Shown here piece after piece: positions 20,465 through 28,624 of a stretch of 64,000 nucleotides of DNA. Origin of the DNA: Pseudomonas faucium (GTDB lineage: Bacteria; Pseudomonadota; Gammaproteobacteria; Pseudomonadales; Pseudomonadaceae); contig NZ_BQIP01000019.1 of the NCBI RefSeq assembly GCF_021602585.1, positions 62,001 to 126,000 on the forward strand. The letters are read 5' to 3'. The number at the start of each line of letters is the position of its first letter. Position 1 is the stretch's first letter. The translations under genes and the position numbers were made by a program. The notes under the pieces are model-generated. The model worked only from the letters and a program-made list of their open reading frames with translations, did not search any database and was not told the origin of the DNA.

Positions 20465-21337
20465 ATGACTGTGGACCTGGTGCAACTCGAGATCTTCAAG
20501 GCCGTGGCCGAGCAGGGCAGCATCAGCGCCGCCGCCCAGCACATCCATCGGGTGCCGTCGAACCTGACCACGCGCATCAAGCAGCTGGAAGAAGACCTCG
20601 GCGTCGAGCTGTTCATCCGCGAAAAAAGCCGCCTGCGCCTGTCGCCGGCGGGCTGGAATTTCCTCGAATACACCCGGCGCATTCTCGACCTGGTACACGA
20701 GGCGCGGCTGACCGTGGCCGGCGAAGACCCGCAGGGCACCTTCGCCCTGGGCTCGCTGGAGAGCACCGCGGCGGTGCGCATCCCGGCCTTGCTGGCGGCG
20801 TACAACCAGCGTTACCCCAAGGTCGACCTCGACCTCTCCACCGGGCCGTCGGGGACCATGCTCGAAGGCGTGCTGTCCGGGCGCCTGGTGGCGGCGTTCG
20901 TCGATGGCCCGGTGCTGCACCCCACCCTCGAAGGCATGCCGGTGTTCGAAGAGGAGATGGTCATCATCTCGCCTCTCAACCACGCCCCGGTGCGCGGCGC
21001 CCAGGACGTCAATGGCGCGAGCATCTACGCCTTTCGCGCCAACTGCTCCTACCGCCACCACTTCGAGAACTGGTTCGTCCAGGACCAGGCCGTGCCGGGC
21101 AAGATCCATGAAATGGAGTCGTACCACGGCATGCTCGCCTGCGTCAGCGCAGGCGCGGGCCTGGCCATGCTGCCGCGCAGCATGCTCGACAACATGCCCG
21201 GCTGCAGCACGGTCAGCGCCTGGCCGATGTCGGAAGATTTCCGCTACCTCAAGACCTGGCTGGTGTGGCGCCGAGGCACCGTCTCGCGCAGCCTGAGCAT
21301 GTTCGTGAAATTGCTCGAGGAGCGCCGCGCCGCGTGA
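20465..21337 (+). CDS. LysR-family regulator, PtrR-like
   Basis: A 290-residue LysR protein with an N-terminal HTH ([21 protein letters not shown], ~9-29) and an effector domain ([22 protein letters not shown]). Its divergent position to sad mirrors E. coli ptrR (yneJ)-sad, where PtrR controls sad in response to putrescine-related signals. The ATG at 20465 follows TTTGGAGA at short spacing. The 99-bp intergenic region is AT-rich and should hold both promoters. Naming it PtrR-like rests on context plus family, not on detailed alignment. Confidence 0.82.
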   Translation: MTVDLVQLEIFKAVAEQGSISAAAQHIHRVPSNLTTRIKQLEEDLGVELFIREKSRLRLSPAGWNFLEYTRRILDLVHEARLTVAGEDPQGTFALGSLESTAAVRIPALLAAYNQRYPKVDLDLSTGPSGTMLEGVLSGRLVAAFVDGPVLHPTLEGMPVFEEEMVIISPLNHAPVRGAQDVNGASIYAFRANCSYRHHFENWFVQDQAVPGKIHEMESYHGMLACVSAGAGLAMLPRSMLDNMPGCSTVSAWPMSEDFRYLKTWLVWRRGTVSRSLSMFVKLLEERRAA

Positions 21338-21398
21338 ACCTGGCCACAGGCCAGGCATCCAATATCAGGTAAGCCATCTCCACAAGGAGGAGCTGACC

Positions 21399-21842
21399 AT
21401 GCGTAACCATCCCCATGCCCTGGGCGCTGCACTGCTGCTGGCTTTGGCAATGCCCTGGACCCTCGCCGCCGCCGCGGACCTCAATGCCCCCATCAACATG
21501 CAAGCCGTGCAACTGCAGCCGCAGGAGCAGAACGGCATTCGCTACCTGGAAGGCGGTATTGGCCAGGATGAAGCCAACGCCCTGCGCAAGACGCCGGGCT
21601 ATGACCTGCACGTGGAACTGTCGGCTGGGCCCAGCGGTCAGTTCGAAAGTGGCGCTGCAGTGGATATCCAGAACGCCCAAGGCAAGTCGCTGCTGAGCGT
21701 GCAGGACGCCGGCCCCTTGCTCTACGTACAGTTGCCGCCGGGCCAGTACAAAGTGGTAGGGCAGGCGGGCGGCACCACGGTGCAGCAGCATGTGACCGTG
21801 AGCGGCAAGGCGCCGGCCACGGTAAGCCTGAACTGGCGTTAA
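21399..21842 (+). CDS. Secreted protein with carboxypeptidase-regulatory-like domain
   Basis: A 147-residue exported protein of unknown function. Residues ~1-26 are a signal peptide ending in LAAAADL. The mature part is beta-rich, with a final GPLLYVQLPPGQYKVVGQAG segment typical of the small beta-sandwich carboxypeptidase regulatory-like domain and of many Pseudomonas periplasmic proteins. It has a strong AAGGAGG ribosome site, suggesting good expression. It is followed within 13 bp by a perfect 12-bp hairpin, so it is probably monocistronic. Confidence 0.7.
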   Translation: MRNHPHALGAALLLALAMPWTLAAAADLNAPINMQAVQLQPQEQNGIRYLEGGIGQDEANALRKTPGYDLHVELSAGPSGQFESGAAVDIQNAQGKSLLSVQDAGPLLYVQLPPGQYKVVGQAGGTTVQQHVTVSGKAPATVSLNWR

Positions 21843-21854
21843 TGGAGGAAAGTT

Positions 21855-21882
21855 GCCGTGGAGTACGTCTGTACTCCACGGC
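21855..21882 (+). terminator. Perfect 12-bp hairpin downstream of the secreted-protein gene
   Basis: GCCGTGGAGTAC at 21855-21866 pairs perfectly with GTACTCCACGGC at 21871-21882 around a GTCT loop, starting 13 nt after the stop codon. There is no U-run after it, so it could be a terminator-like or mRNA-stabilising hairpin. Confidence 0.55.
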
Positions 21883-21960
21883 TGCGAACGGACGCTTGAA
21901 TACGCTCAAGACAAGGCGCTGCAAGAGAAATTAGCCATTAGTGGCAATTCACTTTCAACT

Positions 21961-22051
21961 TTCTGATTATCTGGACAATAATCAGAAAAGTATTACCTCT
22001 TGTGACCGATTGGATGCATCGGTCACAAAAAAGTCGAGGGGCCCAAGCCCC
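21961..22051. promoter_or_regulatory. Tandem inverted repeats upstream of pagL
   Basis: Three further inverted repeats follow in series: TTCTGATTAT-n7-ATAATCAGAA at 21961-21987, TGTGACCGAT-n7-ATCGGTCACA at 22001-22027 followed by AAAAAA, and a small GGGGC-n4-GCCCC at 22038-22051. The first two are perfect 10-bp dyads with 7-nt centres. They occupy the AT-rich part of the 244-bp gap before pagL. They could be operators, a structured leader, or part of a small RNA; sequence alone does not decide. Confidence 0.5.
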
Positions 22052-22086
22052 CACAAGCCCGTGTTGACCATCAGGAGAAGTCATCG

Positions 22087-22608
22087 ATGAAAACCCGTCT
22101 AGCCGCTTCGCTGGCTGTAGCCGTATTGGCCCTCGCCGGGGCCAACCTGGCCCAGGCTGCGCAGATCTCCGGAGCCGTAGGCGCCACCAGCCAGGGCGAC
22201 ATGACCTACCGTATCGGCATGTCGTTCGACTGGGACAAGAAATGGATGCAAAGCAGCACCGGTTTCGTCTCCGGCTACTGGGATGCGGCCTACACCTATT
22301 GGGAAGGCGGCGACGCCAGCGGCGCCCACTCGCTGTCGTTCAGCCCGGTATTCACCTACGAGTTCAGCGGCTTCACCTACACCCCCTACATCGAAGCGGG
22401 CATTGGCCTGGCGGCCTTCTCCAAGACCGACGTCGGCGACCAGCGCCTGGGTTCGTCGGTCAACTTCGAAGACCGTATCGGTTTCGGCCTGAAGCTGCCG
22501 GGCGAGCAGAAGGTCGGCATCCGTGCCATGCACTATTCCAACGCTGGCATCAAGCAGCCGAACGACGGCATCGAGTCGTACTCGCTGTTCTACAGCAAGG
22601 GCTTCTGA
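22087..22608 (+). CDS. pagL: Lipid A 3-O-deacylase (PagL family outer-membrane protein)
   Basis: A 173-residue outer-membrane beta-barrel that removes the 3-O acyl chain of lipid A. A signal peptide at ~1-24 ends LAQA. The C-terminus carries the active-site segment MHYSNAGIKQPNDGIE with His149, Ser151 and Glu163, which after removal of 23 residues coincide with the His126-Ser128-Glu140 triad known for P. aeruginosa PagL. The protein ends in Phe (SLFYSKGF), as outer-membrane barrels usually do. It is preceded by an unusual series of hairpins and a GGAGAAG ribosome site. A GC hairpin follows its stop. Confidence 0.92.
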   Translation: MKTRLAASLAVAVLALAGANLAQAAQISGAVGATSQGDMTYRIGMSFDWDKKWMQSSTGFVSGYWDAAYTYWEGGDASGAHSLSFSPVFTYEFSGFTYTPYIEAGIGLAAFSKTDVGDQRLGSSVNFEDRIGFGLKLPGEQKVGIRAMHYSNAGIKQPNDGIESYSLFYSKGF

Positions 22609-22615
22609 CCCGCAC

Positions 22616-22634
22616 GGGGCCGCCTCGCGGCCCC
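22616..22634. terminator. GC-rich hairpin between convergent pagL and usp genes
   Basis: GGGGCCGC-CTC-GCGGCCCC is a perfect 8-bp stem with a 3-nt loop in the 39-bp gap between two converging genes. There is no U-run, but the position fits a bidirectional transcript end. Confidence 0.5.
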
Positions 22635-22647
22635 AGCCTTGCGCGGC

Positions 22648-23538
22648 TCAGCGCGTCGCTTTCAACGCCAGCACATTGCACAACGGATGTTCCAGCACGT
22701 GGGCGGTGGTGCCCCCGAGGAACGTCTGCATGGCGTCGTGCCGGTGGCTGCCCATCACGATCACATCCATGCGGCTGTGGCTGACGAACTGGGCGATCGC
22801 CCGTATCGCCGTACCCTCCAGAAAATGCCGGCGCTCCAGCGGGACCTGGTGATGGTCGCCCAGGCGGTTGAACGCCGCGCGCTGGGCCGTGCGCACGCTG
22901 CCCTCGAAGCCCGGCATGGTGACCGTGCCGGCGCCAAAGTCGGCAATGTGGGTCTTGGCCGCATCGCACACGTGCAGCAGGTGCAGTTCGCCATTGCACT
23001 GCAAGGCCAGGGCATGGGCGCAGTGGATCACCTGTTCGTCCAGGTGCTCGCCGCTGCCATGGCTATTGAGGTCGACCGCCGCGGCGATCTGCCGGGGGAG
23101 GGGTAGGCGGATGTCGCTGACCAGGTGCACGGCCACCGGGCTGTCCTTGAGCAGCTGCCAGTCCAGTGGCGTCACCAATAGGCGCTTGAGCACCGGCTCG
23201 TGCTGCACATCCTTGACCAGCAGATCGCAGCCCAGCTGTTCCATGCGTTCGAGCGCGCTGCCCAGCGGGTCGCGGGTGAGCAGCAATTCGGTGGACACAT
23301 CGAGCCCGGCATTGCCCAGCTGCTCGGCCTGGTCGGCCAGCCACTGGCGGTTGTCGGCCAGCAGCCGCTCGCGCTCACGGCCGTCGCTCATCAGGCCAAA
23401 GGTGTCGACATCGTCGACGAACACGTTGATATCCAGCAGTGCGCCGTTGGATTCGGCCAACGCCGCGGCGCGTTGCAGCGCCGGCGTGTGGCGCATCTGC
23501 GGGCCGAGCATGACCAACAAACGCTTGAACTGGCTCAT
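22648..23538 (-). CDS. Universal stress protein, tandem UspA domains (UspE-like)
   Basis: A 296-residue cytoplasmic protein with two UspA folds (~1-145 and ~150-296). The second ends with SHRHDAMQTFLGGTTAHVLEHPLCNVLALK, the usual nucleotide-site pattern with GS-H and G-TA-HVL. The ATG at 23538 has a perfect AGGAGGTG ribosome site 4 nt upstream and gives MSQFKRLLVMLGPQ; a longer start 12 codons upstream is unlikely. UspE-type proteins help survival under stress; the particular signal is unknown. It is divergent from mntP. Confidence 0.9.
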   Translation of the reverse strand: MSQFKRLLVMLGPQMRHTPALQRAAALAESNGALLDINVFVDDVDTFGLMSDGRERERLLADNRQWLADQAEQLGNAGLDVSTELLLTRDPLGSALERMEQLGCDLLVKDVQHEPVLKRLLVTPLDWQLLKDSPVAVHLVSDIRLPLPRQIAAAVDLNSHGSGEHLDEQVIHCAHALALQCNGELHLLHVCDAAKTHIADFGAGTVTMPGFEGSVRTAQRAAFNRLGDHHQVPLERRHFLEGTAIRAIAQFVSHSRMDVIVMGSHRHDAMQTFLGGTTAHVLEHPLCNVLALKATR

Positions 23539-23652
23539 CGCACACCTCCTCGTGTGGGCAGCCCCCCGGTTCATGCCATGTCATCTGGTCTGTACAGTCT
23601 AGCCCCGGTTGCGCCCGGCAAAACCTTTCGCGCTTTTTCCCCCGGGCGCTGG

Positions 23653-23658
23653 TATCAT
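23653..23658 (+). promoter_or_regulatory. Probable -10 box of the mntP riboswitch transcript
   Basis: TATCAT lies a short distance upstream of the yybP-ykoY aptamer, where a -10 hexamer is expected if transcription starts at the aptamer 5' end. No good -35 is evident. Confidence 0.35.
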
Positions 23659-23664
23659 CGCGCC

Positions 23665-23805
23665 ACTCTTTGGGGAGTAGCCTGCCTTCGCGCCCTGCGA
23701 AAGCGCTCTGGTCAACATATTTGGCAACCTGCCATGGCCAGCGCATCCACCCGGATTGGCGAGACCAACGACCTTCCTGCAGCCAAGCCGGGCCTGCAGG
23801 TCGTC
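23665..23805 (+). ncRNA. yybP-ykoY manganese riboswitch in the mntP leader
   Basis: The leader has the landmarks of the yybP-ykoY aptamer in order: CTTTGGGGAGTAGCC (23668 onward), GTCAACATATTTGGC (~23711) and GGCGAGACCAACG near 23758-23770. These form the three-way junction whose L1 and L3 loops dock around Mn2+. The downstream ACGACC...CTGCAG / CTGCAGGTCGT segment (~23766-23805) can fold as an expression-platform hairpin just ahead of the start codon. Known members sit before mntP and switch it on at high Mn2+, as expected here. Confidence 0.9.
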
Positions 23806-23840
23806 TGTCGTTGACTCGTTGCCTGGCTGGAGTCTGATCG

Positions 23841-24407
23841 TTGAATCCCATTTCCCTCATATTCCTTGCCTTCGCCATGTCCACGGATGCCTTCGCGGCC
23901 GCCATCGGCAAGGGTTCCAGCCTGCACAAGCCACGCTTGGCCGAAGCCCTGCGCACCGGCCTGATCTTTGGCGTGATCGAGGCCATCACCCCGGTCATCG
24001 GCTGGCTGCTGGGCCAGGCGGCCAGCCAGTATGTCGAACAGTGGGACCACTGGATCGCCTTTACCCTGTTGCTGCTGCTGGGCGCGCACATGGTGCATGC
24101 AGGCCTCAAGCCCGATGACGAAGAAGAAGAGAAACAGAGCCAGCACTCGTTCTGGATCCTGGCGGTAACGGCCGTTGCCACCAGCATCGATGCCTTGGCC
24201 GTGGGTGTGGGCCTTGCCTTCGTCGACGTGAACATCTGGGTGGCGGCTGCCGCGATCGGCCTGGCGACCATGACCATGGTGACCATTGGCACCATGCTTG
24301 GGCGAGCGCTGGGGTCCGTGGTGGGCAAGCGCGCCGAGATCGTCGGTGGCATCGTGCTGATGCTGGTCGGTGCGACCATCCTCTACGAGCACCTGACGGC
24401 GGTGTAA
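23841..24407 (+). CDS. mntP: Manganese efflux pump MntP
   Basis: A 188-residue inner-membrane Mn2+ exporter of the MntP/YebN family with six expected helices. Two halves repeat the family motif: [17 protein letters not shown] at the N-terminus and [19 protein letters not shown] in the middle, each with the essential Asp. A TTG start at 23841 is chosen because the following residues [13 protein letters not shown] align with the E. coli MntP N-terminus; the first ATG is 12 codons in and would cut the first helix. A TTG start may add weak basal translation to the riboswitch control. Mn2+ tolerance is the role. Confidence 0.95.
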   Translation: MNPISLIFLAFAMSTDAFAAAIGKGSSLHKPRLAEALRTGLIFGVIEAITPVIGWLLGQAASQYVEQWDHWIAFTLLLLLGAHMVHAGLKPDDEEEEKQSQHSFWILAVTAVATSIDALAVGVGLAFVDVNIWVAAAAIGLATMTMVTIGTMLGRALGSVVGKRAEIVGGIVLMLVGATILYEHLTAV

Positions 24408-24461
24408 TACGCGGCTCGTCGGGTATGATGCAGCCCCGACATTTCCCACGAGGCCTGCCCC

Positions 24462-25253
24462 ATGTCCCTGAGCGCTGAACAGATCGGCGAATTCCAAGCC
24501 TTCGCCGAACAGCTGGCCGATGCCGCTGCGCTGGCGATCAAGCCGTATTTTCGTGCCAGCCTTGACGTCGAGGACAAGGGCGGGCGCTTGTACGACCCGG
24601 TGACCGTGGCCGACAAGGCGGCCGAGGATGCCATGCGCGCACTGATCCAGGCGCGCTACCCAGAGCACGGCATTCTCGGCGAAGAGGCTGGCGTGGCGGT
24701 GGGCAGCAGCCCGCTGACCTGGGTACTCGACCCGATCGACGGCACCCGCGCCTTCATCACCGGCCTGCCGCTGTGGGGCACGCTGATTGCGCTCAATGAC
24801 GGCAGCCGCCCGGTGCTGGGGGTGATGAACCAGCCGTTCACCGGCGAACGCTTCGTCGGTACCCCGGCAGGCGCCTGGCGCAGCGGCACGGCGCTGAAAA
24901 CCCGCGCTTGCGCCGACCTGGCGGCGGCCACGCTGATGTGCACCACGCCAGACATGTTCGACACCGCCGAGCGCAAGGCCGCCTTCGAAGCCGTGGCCGG
25001 CCAGGCGCGGCTGATGCGCTATGGCGGTGATTGCTATGCCTACTGCATGTTGGCATCGGGCTTTGTCGACGTGATCGTCGAGGCGAGCCTGCAGCCCTAT
25101 GACGTGCAGGCGCTGATGCCGATCATCGAAGGGGCGGGCGGGGTGATCACCGCCTGGGACGGCAGCAGTGCGCAGGATGGCGGGTGCGTGGTGGCCTGTG
25201 GTGACCCGGCGCTGCATGCGCAGGTGGTGCAGATGTTGCGCCACGCCATGTGA
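24462..25253 (+). CDS. hisN: Histidinol-phosphatase, inositol-monophosphatase family (HisN-like)
   Basis: A 263-residue Mg2+-dependent phosphatase. Metal-site motifs are Glu74-Glu75 (ILGEEAG), WVLDPIDGTRAF at ~87-98 and the late QPYDVQALMPIIEGAGG segment. The GLPLWGTLIALNDG stretch is characteristic of HisN-type histidinol-phosphate phosphatases, which complete the penultimate phosphatase step of histidine synthesis where the HAD-type enzyme is absent. A broader sugar-phosphatase role cannot be excluded. It is 54 bp after mntP, and a type A REP pair follows immediately. Confidence 0.85.
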   Translation: MSLSAEQIGEFQAFAEQLADAAALAIKPYFRASLDVEDKGGRLYDPVTVADKAAEDAMRALIQARYPEHGILGEEAGVAVGSSPLTWVLDPIDGTRAFITGLPLWGTLIALNDGSRPVLGVMNQPFTGERFVGTPAGAWRSGTALKTRACADLAAATLMCTTPDMFDTAERKAAFEAVAGQARLMRYGGDCYAYCMLASGFVDVIVEASLQPYDVQALMPIIEGAGGVITAWDGSSAQDGGCVVACGDPALHAQVVQMLRHAM

Positions 25254-25266
25254 CCTGCATTGGCCG

Positions 25267-25346
25267 CATCGCCGGCAAGCCGGCTCCCACAGGTATCTTG
25301 CGGCCAGCCCGTACTTTGTGGGAGCCGGCTTGCCGGCGATGAGGCC
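25267..25346. repeat. REP pair, type A, between hisN and the lipoprotein gene
   Basis: Outward-reading pair: CATCGCCGGCAAGCCGGCTC on the left and GGAGCCGGCTTGCCGGCGAT on the right, joined through CCCACAGG...TTTGTGGG. Same family as at 14431, 27329, 45770 and 62395. Confidence 0.88.
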
Positions 25347-25446
25347 ATCACAGGCACCCCCATCGCACTTTTTCCCATTTCCGGGCTCTATGCTTGGCCA
25401 GGCCACGCCGATCCCCAGCGCGGCCGCCGACCCTGTCCCGGTGCCG

Positions 25447-26178
25447 ATGGTTGCAAGCAAACCCCTGAAAATCCCCCGCCTGCTGCTGGCAGGCGCCCTG
25501 GCCTGCCTGGGCGCCTGTACCCAGCAACAAGGCCATGACATCGTCAGCCAGTTCGGCAACGGCAAGCCCAGCGAGCTGTTCCAGACCAGCGTCGATCGCC
25601 TGGCCACGCTGTCCATGCGCGACAACCTGCAGAGCCTGTACCTGCTGATGAACAAGCTGTACCTGCGCAACCCCAACCAGCTGACGCTCTCCGGCTACCT
25701 CGACACCGCCACGGCCGAACGGCAGATACGCCTGGCCATCGAGCAGCGCCAACCCTTGCCGCAGCTGGGCAACCGCCGCGACCTGGCTGCCTTGAGCTAT
25801 GCCCTGAGCCCGGAGTTTCGCGGTGACCGGGTCGGTGCCTTCATCTACGCCATCGGCAGCATGCTGGTGACCGCCCATGGCGGGCGCACCGAGTTCTACA
25901 TGACCGATACCCTCGACCCGCTGTTCATCAACAACGCTGCGCGCAATATCGAGAAGGCGACCTGGATGCTGAGCCAGCGCCAGGATGCCAATGGCGTGCT
26001 GCTGCTGTTCTCCAACGAGATTTCCGAGGCGGGCAGCAACCTGAGTTTCGCCGTGGAATTCGGCAAGGTGGTCGCGCGCCTGGACCTGTTGGCCGAGCTG
26101 CTCGACGAGCGCTACCGGCGTATCGGCCTCAACTATGCGCAGAGCCTTTTGTTGATGAACTTCCTGCCGGTGCAGTAA
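25447..26178 (+). CDS. Conserved Pseudomonas lipoprotein of unknown function
   Basis: A 243-residue lipoprotein. The start at 25447 gives MVASKPLKIPRLLLAGALAC, an n-region plus hydrophobic core followed by a lipobox LGAC, so the mature protein begins at that Cys (CTQQQGHD). An ATG at 25390 in the same frame would place 19 extra residues ahead of the signal and is less likely. The mature part is alpha-helical (RDNLQSLYLLMNKLYLRNP, repeated AERQIRLAIEQRQ). I recognise no catalytic domain. It stands alone between a REP pair and the benR-like gene; outer-membrane location is inferred. Confidence 0.75.
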   Translation: MVASKPLKIPRLLLAGALACLGACTQQQGHDIVSQFGNGKPSELFQTSVDRLATLSMRDNLQSLYLLMNKLYLRNPNQLTLSGYLDTATAERQIRLAIEQRQPLPQLGNRRDLAALSYALSPEFRGDRVGAFIYAIGSMLVTAHGGRTEFYMTDTLDPLFINNAARNIEKATWMLSQRQDANGVLLLFSNEISEAGSNLSFAVEFGKVVARLDLLAELLDERYRRIGLNYAQSLLLMNFLPVQ

Positions 26179-26336
26179 GCGGCCGATAATCGCCCCAACG
26201 CCTGGTACCGCCGGGCGCTATCCGCCCAGCCAATCCACAGATCGCATTGCCCAACCCCGGCCTTTTGCTTAGTGTATCGCCAGGACCGTGACCGACCGCG
26301 ACCACCGGCCCCCGGCCAGTAGGCAGCGGCGAACAG

Positions 26337-26344
26337 AACAATAA
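26337..26344 (+). promoter_or_regulatory. Crc/Hfq catabolite-activity motif upstream of the benR-like gene
   Basis: AACAATAA matches AAnAAnAA and lies 20 nt upstream of the ATG. Crc is known to repress benR translation in P. putida, so the motif fits both the family and the expected regulation. Confidence 0.6.
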
Positions 26345-26364
26345 CGATACCGAGTGCCTTGCCT

Positions 26365-27321
26365 ATGGAAAGCCGCCTGCTGAGCGAGCGCAGTAGCGTG
26401 TTCCATCACGCCGACCCGTATGCCGTGTCCGACTACGTCAACCGGCACGTGGGCCAGCATTGCATCGGCCTGTCGCGCACCACCCACCCCCAGGCCAGCC
26501 TCAGCCACCGCAAGTTCGCCGACCTCGACCTGTGCCGCATCAGCTACGGCGGCAGCGTGCGGGTCACCTCGCCAGCCCTGGAAACCATCTACCACCTGCA
26601 GGTGCTGCTCAGCGGCAACTGCCTGTGGCGCGGCCACCAGCGCGAGCACCACCTGGTGCCGGGCGAGCTGCTGCTGATCAACCCGGACGACCCGGTCGAC
26701 CTGACGTATTCGCACGACTGCGAAAAATTCATTCTCAAGCTGCCGACCCGGCTGCTCGACTCGATCTGCGAGGAGCAACGCTGGCAGCGGCCAGACGGCG
26801 GCGTGCGGTTTTTGCGCAACCATTACCGGCTCGATGAGCTGGACGGTTTCGTCAACCTGCTGGCGATGGTCTGCCACGAGGCCGAGGTCAGCGATTCGCT
26901 GCCGCGGGTGCAGGGGCATTACAGCGAAATCGTGGCCAGCAAGCTGCTGACCTTGATGAGCACCAACATCCGCCGCGAGCGCCTGGCCAGCCCGGGTGCG
27001 AGCCTGGAGCGGATTCTCGACTACATCGAGCGCAACCTGAAACTGGAGCTGGCGGCCGAGACCCTGGCCGAGCAGGCGTGCATGAGCGTGCGTTCTTTAT
27101 ATGCGCTGTTCGACCGGCAACTGGGCACCACGCCCAAGCAGTACGTGCGCCAGCGCAAGCTGGAGCGGGTGCATGCGTGCCTGGGCGATGGCAGCTGCAC
27201 GGTGCGCAGCGTGACTGAGCTGGCGATGGATTATGGCTTTTTGCACCTGGGGCGGTTTGCCGAAATCTACCGCCAGCGCTTTGGCGAGCTGCCGTCGGAA
27301 ACCTTCAAACAACGCCGCTGA
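26365..27321 (+). CDS. benR: XylS/BenR-type AraC regulator without an adjacent ben operon
   Basis: A 318-residue AraC-family activator. The N-terminal effector domain matches XylS/BenR closely over long stretches (YAVSDYVN..VG, LDLCRISYGGSVRV, NCLWRGH, GELLLINPDDPVDLTYS). The C-terminal double HTH includes LAEQACMSVRSLYALFDRQL and ELAMDYGFLHLGRFAEIYRQ. BenR activates benABCD in response to benzoate. Here the downstream neighbour is a convergent acyl-CoA dehydrogenase, not benA, so the regulator is locally orphaned. A TTG two codons upstream of the ATG is a possible alternative start. Confidence 0.85.
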   Translation: MESRLLSERSSVFHHADPYAVSDYVNRHVGQHCIGLSRTTHPQASLSHRKFADLDLCRISYGGSVRVTSPALETIYHLQVLLSGNCLWRGHQREHHLVPGELLLINPDDPVDLTYSHDCEKFILKLPTRLLDSICEEQRWQRPDGGVRFLRNHYRLDELDGFVNLLAMVCHEAEVSDSLPRVQGHYSEIVASKLLTLMSTNIRRERLASPGASLERILDYIERNLKLELAAETLAEQACMSVRSLYALFDRQLGTTPKQYVRQRKLERVHACLGDGSCTVRSVTELAMDYGFLHLGRFAEIYRQRFGELPSETFKQRR

Positions 27322-27328
27322 CTGTGCG

Positions 27329-27450
27329 GGCCTCATCGCCGGCAAGCCGGCTCCCACAGTATTGTCAGCAGCGCTGCTGTATTGGATGGGTGTCCAACTT
27401 CTTGGCGGCAGTCCATACCTGTGGGAGCCGGCTTGCCGGCGATGAGGCCG
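27329..27450. repeat. REP pair, type A, between benR and the acyl-CoA dehydrogenase
   Basis: GGCCTCATCGCCGGCAAGCC at the left and GGCTTGCCGGCGATGAGGCC at the right form a wide inverted pair, separated by ~60 bp of unique sequence. It sits between converging genes, at the point where a ben operon would be expected. Confidence 0.88.
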
Positions 27451-27456
27451 GTAGCA

Positions 27457-28608
27457 TCACAGCGGATAGTGCTTCAACTCCCGCGCAATCAGCATCCGCT
27501 GAATCTCGCTGGACCCTTCATAGATCTGCGTGATCCGCGCATCCCGGTAATGCCGCTCCACCGGATAATCCTCCAGGTACCCATACCCGCCATGCACCTG
27601 GATCGCCATCGAGCACACCCGTTCGGCCATCTCCGAGGCGAACAGCTTCGCCTGCGAGGCCTCCGACAGGCACGGCTTGCCAGCACTGCGCAGGCGCGCG
27701 GCATGCAGGATCAGCAGGCGCGCGGCATTGACCTGCACCTGCATGTCGGCCAGCAGGTTGGCGATGCTCTGGTGTTCGTTGATCGGCTTGCCGAACTGCA
27801 CCCGCTCACGCGAGTACACCAGCGCCGCCTCGAACGCCGCGCGGGCGATCCCCAGCGCCTGGGCGGCAATGCCGATACGCCCGCCTTCGAGGTTCGACAG
27901 CGCAATCGCCAGGCCCTTGCCACGTTCGCCCAGCAGGTTGGCCGCGGGGATGCGGCAGTTGTCGAAGGTCACCGCGCAGGTGTCGGAGGCGCGGATGCCC
28001 ATCTTGTGCTCGCTGCGGTCAACCTTGAAGCCTGGGTTGTCGGTCGGCACCAGGAATGCCGACAGGCCTTTCTTGCCCAGCTGCGGGTCAGTCACCGCGA
28101 AGACGATGGCCAGCCCCGCACGGCGGGCATTGCTGACGAACTGCTTGGCGCCATTGATCACCCACTCACCGTCCACCAGCTCGGCGCGGGTGCGCAGGTT
28201 GTGCGCCTCGGAGCCGGCCTGCGGTTCGGTCAGGCAGAAGCAGCCGATCACCTCGCCATTGGCCAGGCGCGGCAGCCACGCCTGCTGCTGTTCGGCACTG
28301 CCATAGGCCAGCAGCGGGCCACAGCCCACCGAGTTGTGGATGCTCATCATCGCCCCGGTGGCGCCGCAACCGGCGGCGATTTCCTCGACCGCCAGGGCGT
28401 AGGCGACGTAGTCGGTGAAGCTGCCGCCGAAGTCTTCCGGCACCACCATGCCGAGCAGGCCCAGCTCGCCCATCTTGCGCACCACGCCGTCATCGATCCA
28501 GCCGGCCTTTTCCCATGCCTGGGCGTGCGGCGCGATCTCGCCGCGGGCAAAATCCCGGGCCATGTCGCGGATCATGATCTGCTCTTCGCTCAGTTCCAGG
28601 TCTTGCAT
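27457..28608 (-). CDS. Acyl-CoA dehydrogenase, probable isobutyryl-CoA dehydrogenase
   Basis: A 383-residue FAD enzyme introducing the alpha-beta double bond in acyl-CoA. Family signatures: [17 protein letters not shown] (~125-141), [19 protein letters not shown], and the C-terminal [19 protein letters not shown] containing the usual catalytic-site neighbourhood. It begins 17 bp after the stop of a 3-hydroxyisobutyryl-CoA hydrolase-like gene on the same strand, which points to branched-chain (valine) oxidation: isobutyryl-CoA to methacrylyl-CoA. Short-chain or other branched acyl-CoAs remain possible. Confidence 0.87.
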   Translation of the reverse strand: MQDLELSEEQIMIRDMARDFARGEIAPHAQAWEKAGWIDDGVVRKMGELGLLGMVVPEDFGGSFTDYVAYALAVEEIAAGCGATGAMMSIHNSVGCGPLLAYGSAEQQQAWLPRLANGEVIGCFCLTEPQAGSEAHNLRTRAELVDGEWVINGAKQFVSNARRAGLAIVFAVTDPQLGKKGLSAFLVPTDNPGFKVDRSEHKMGIRASDTCAVTFDNCRIPAANLLGERGKGLAIALSNLEGGRIGIAAQALGIARAAFEAALVYSRERVQFGKPINEHQSIANLLADMQVQVNAARLLILHAARLRSAGKPCLSEASQAKLFASEMAERVCSMAIQVHGGYGYLEDYPVERHYRDARITQIYEGSSEIQRMLIARELKHYPL

Positions 28609-28624
28609 CTGTGTACTCCCAGGC

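Noticed and set aside
22001-22033. TGTGACCGAT hairpin with A-run taken as an intrinsic terminator
   Set aside because: On the plus strand the stem is followed by A, not T. On the minus strand the T-run precedes the stem. It is kept as a dyad of unknown function.
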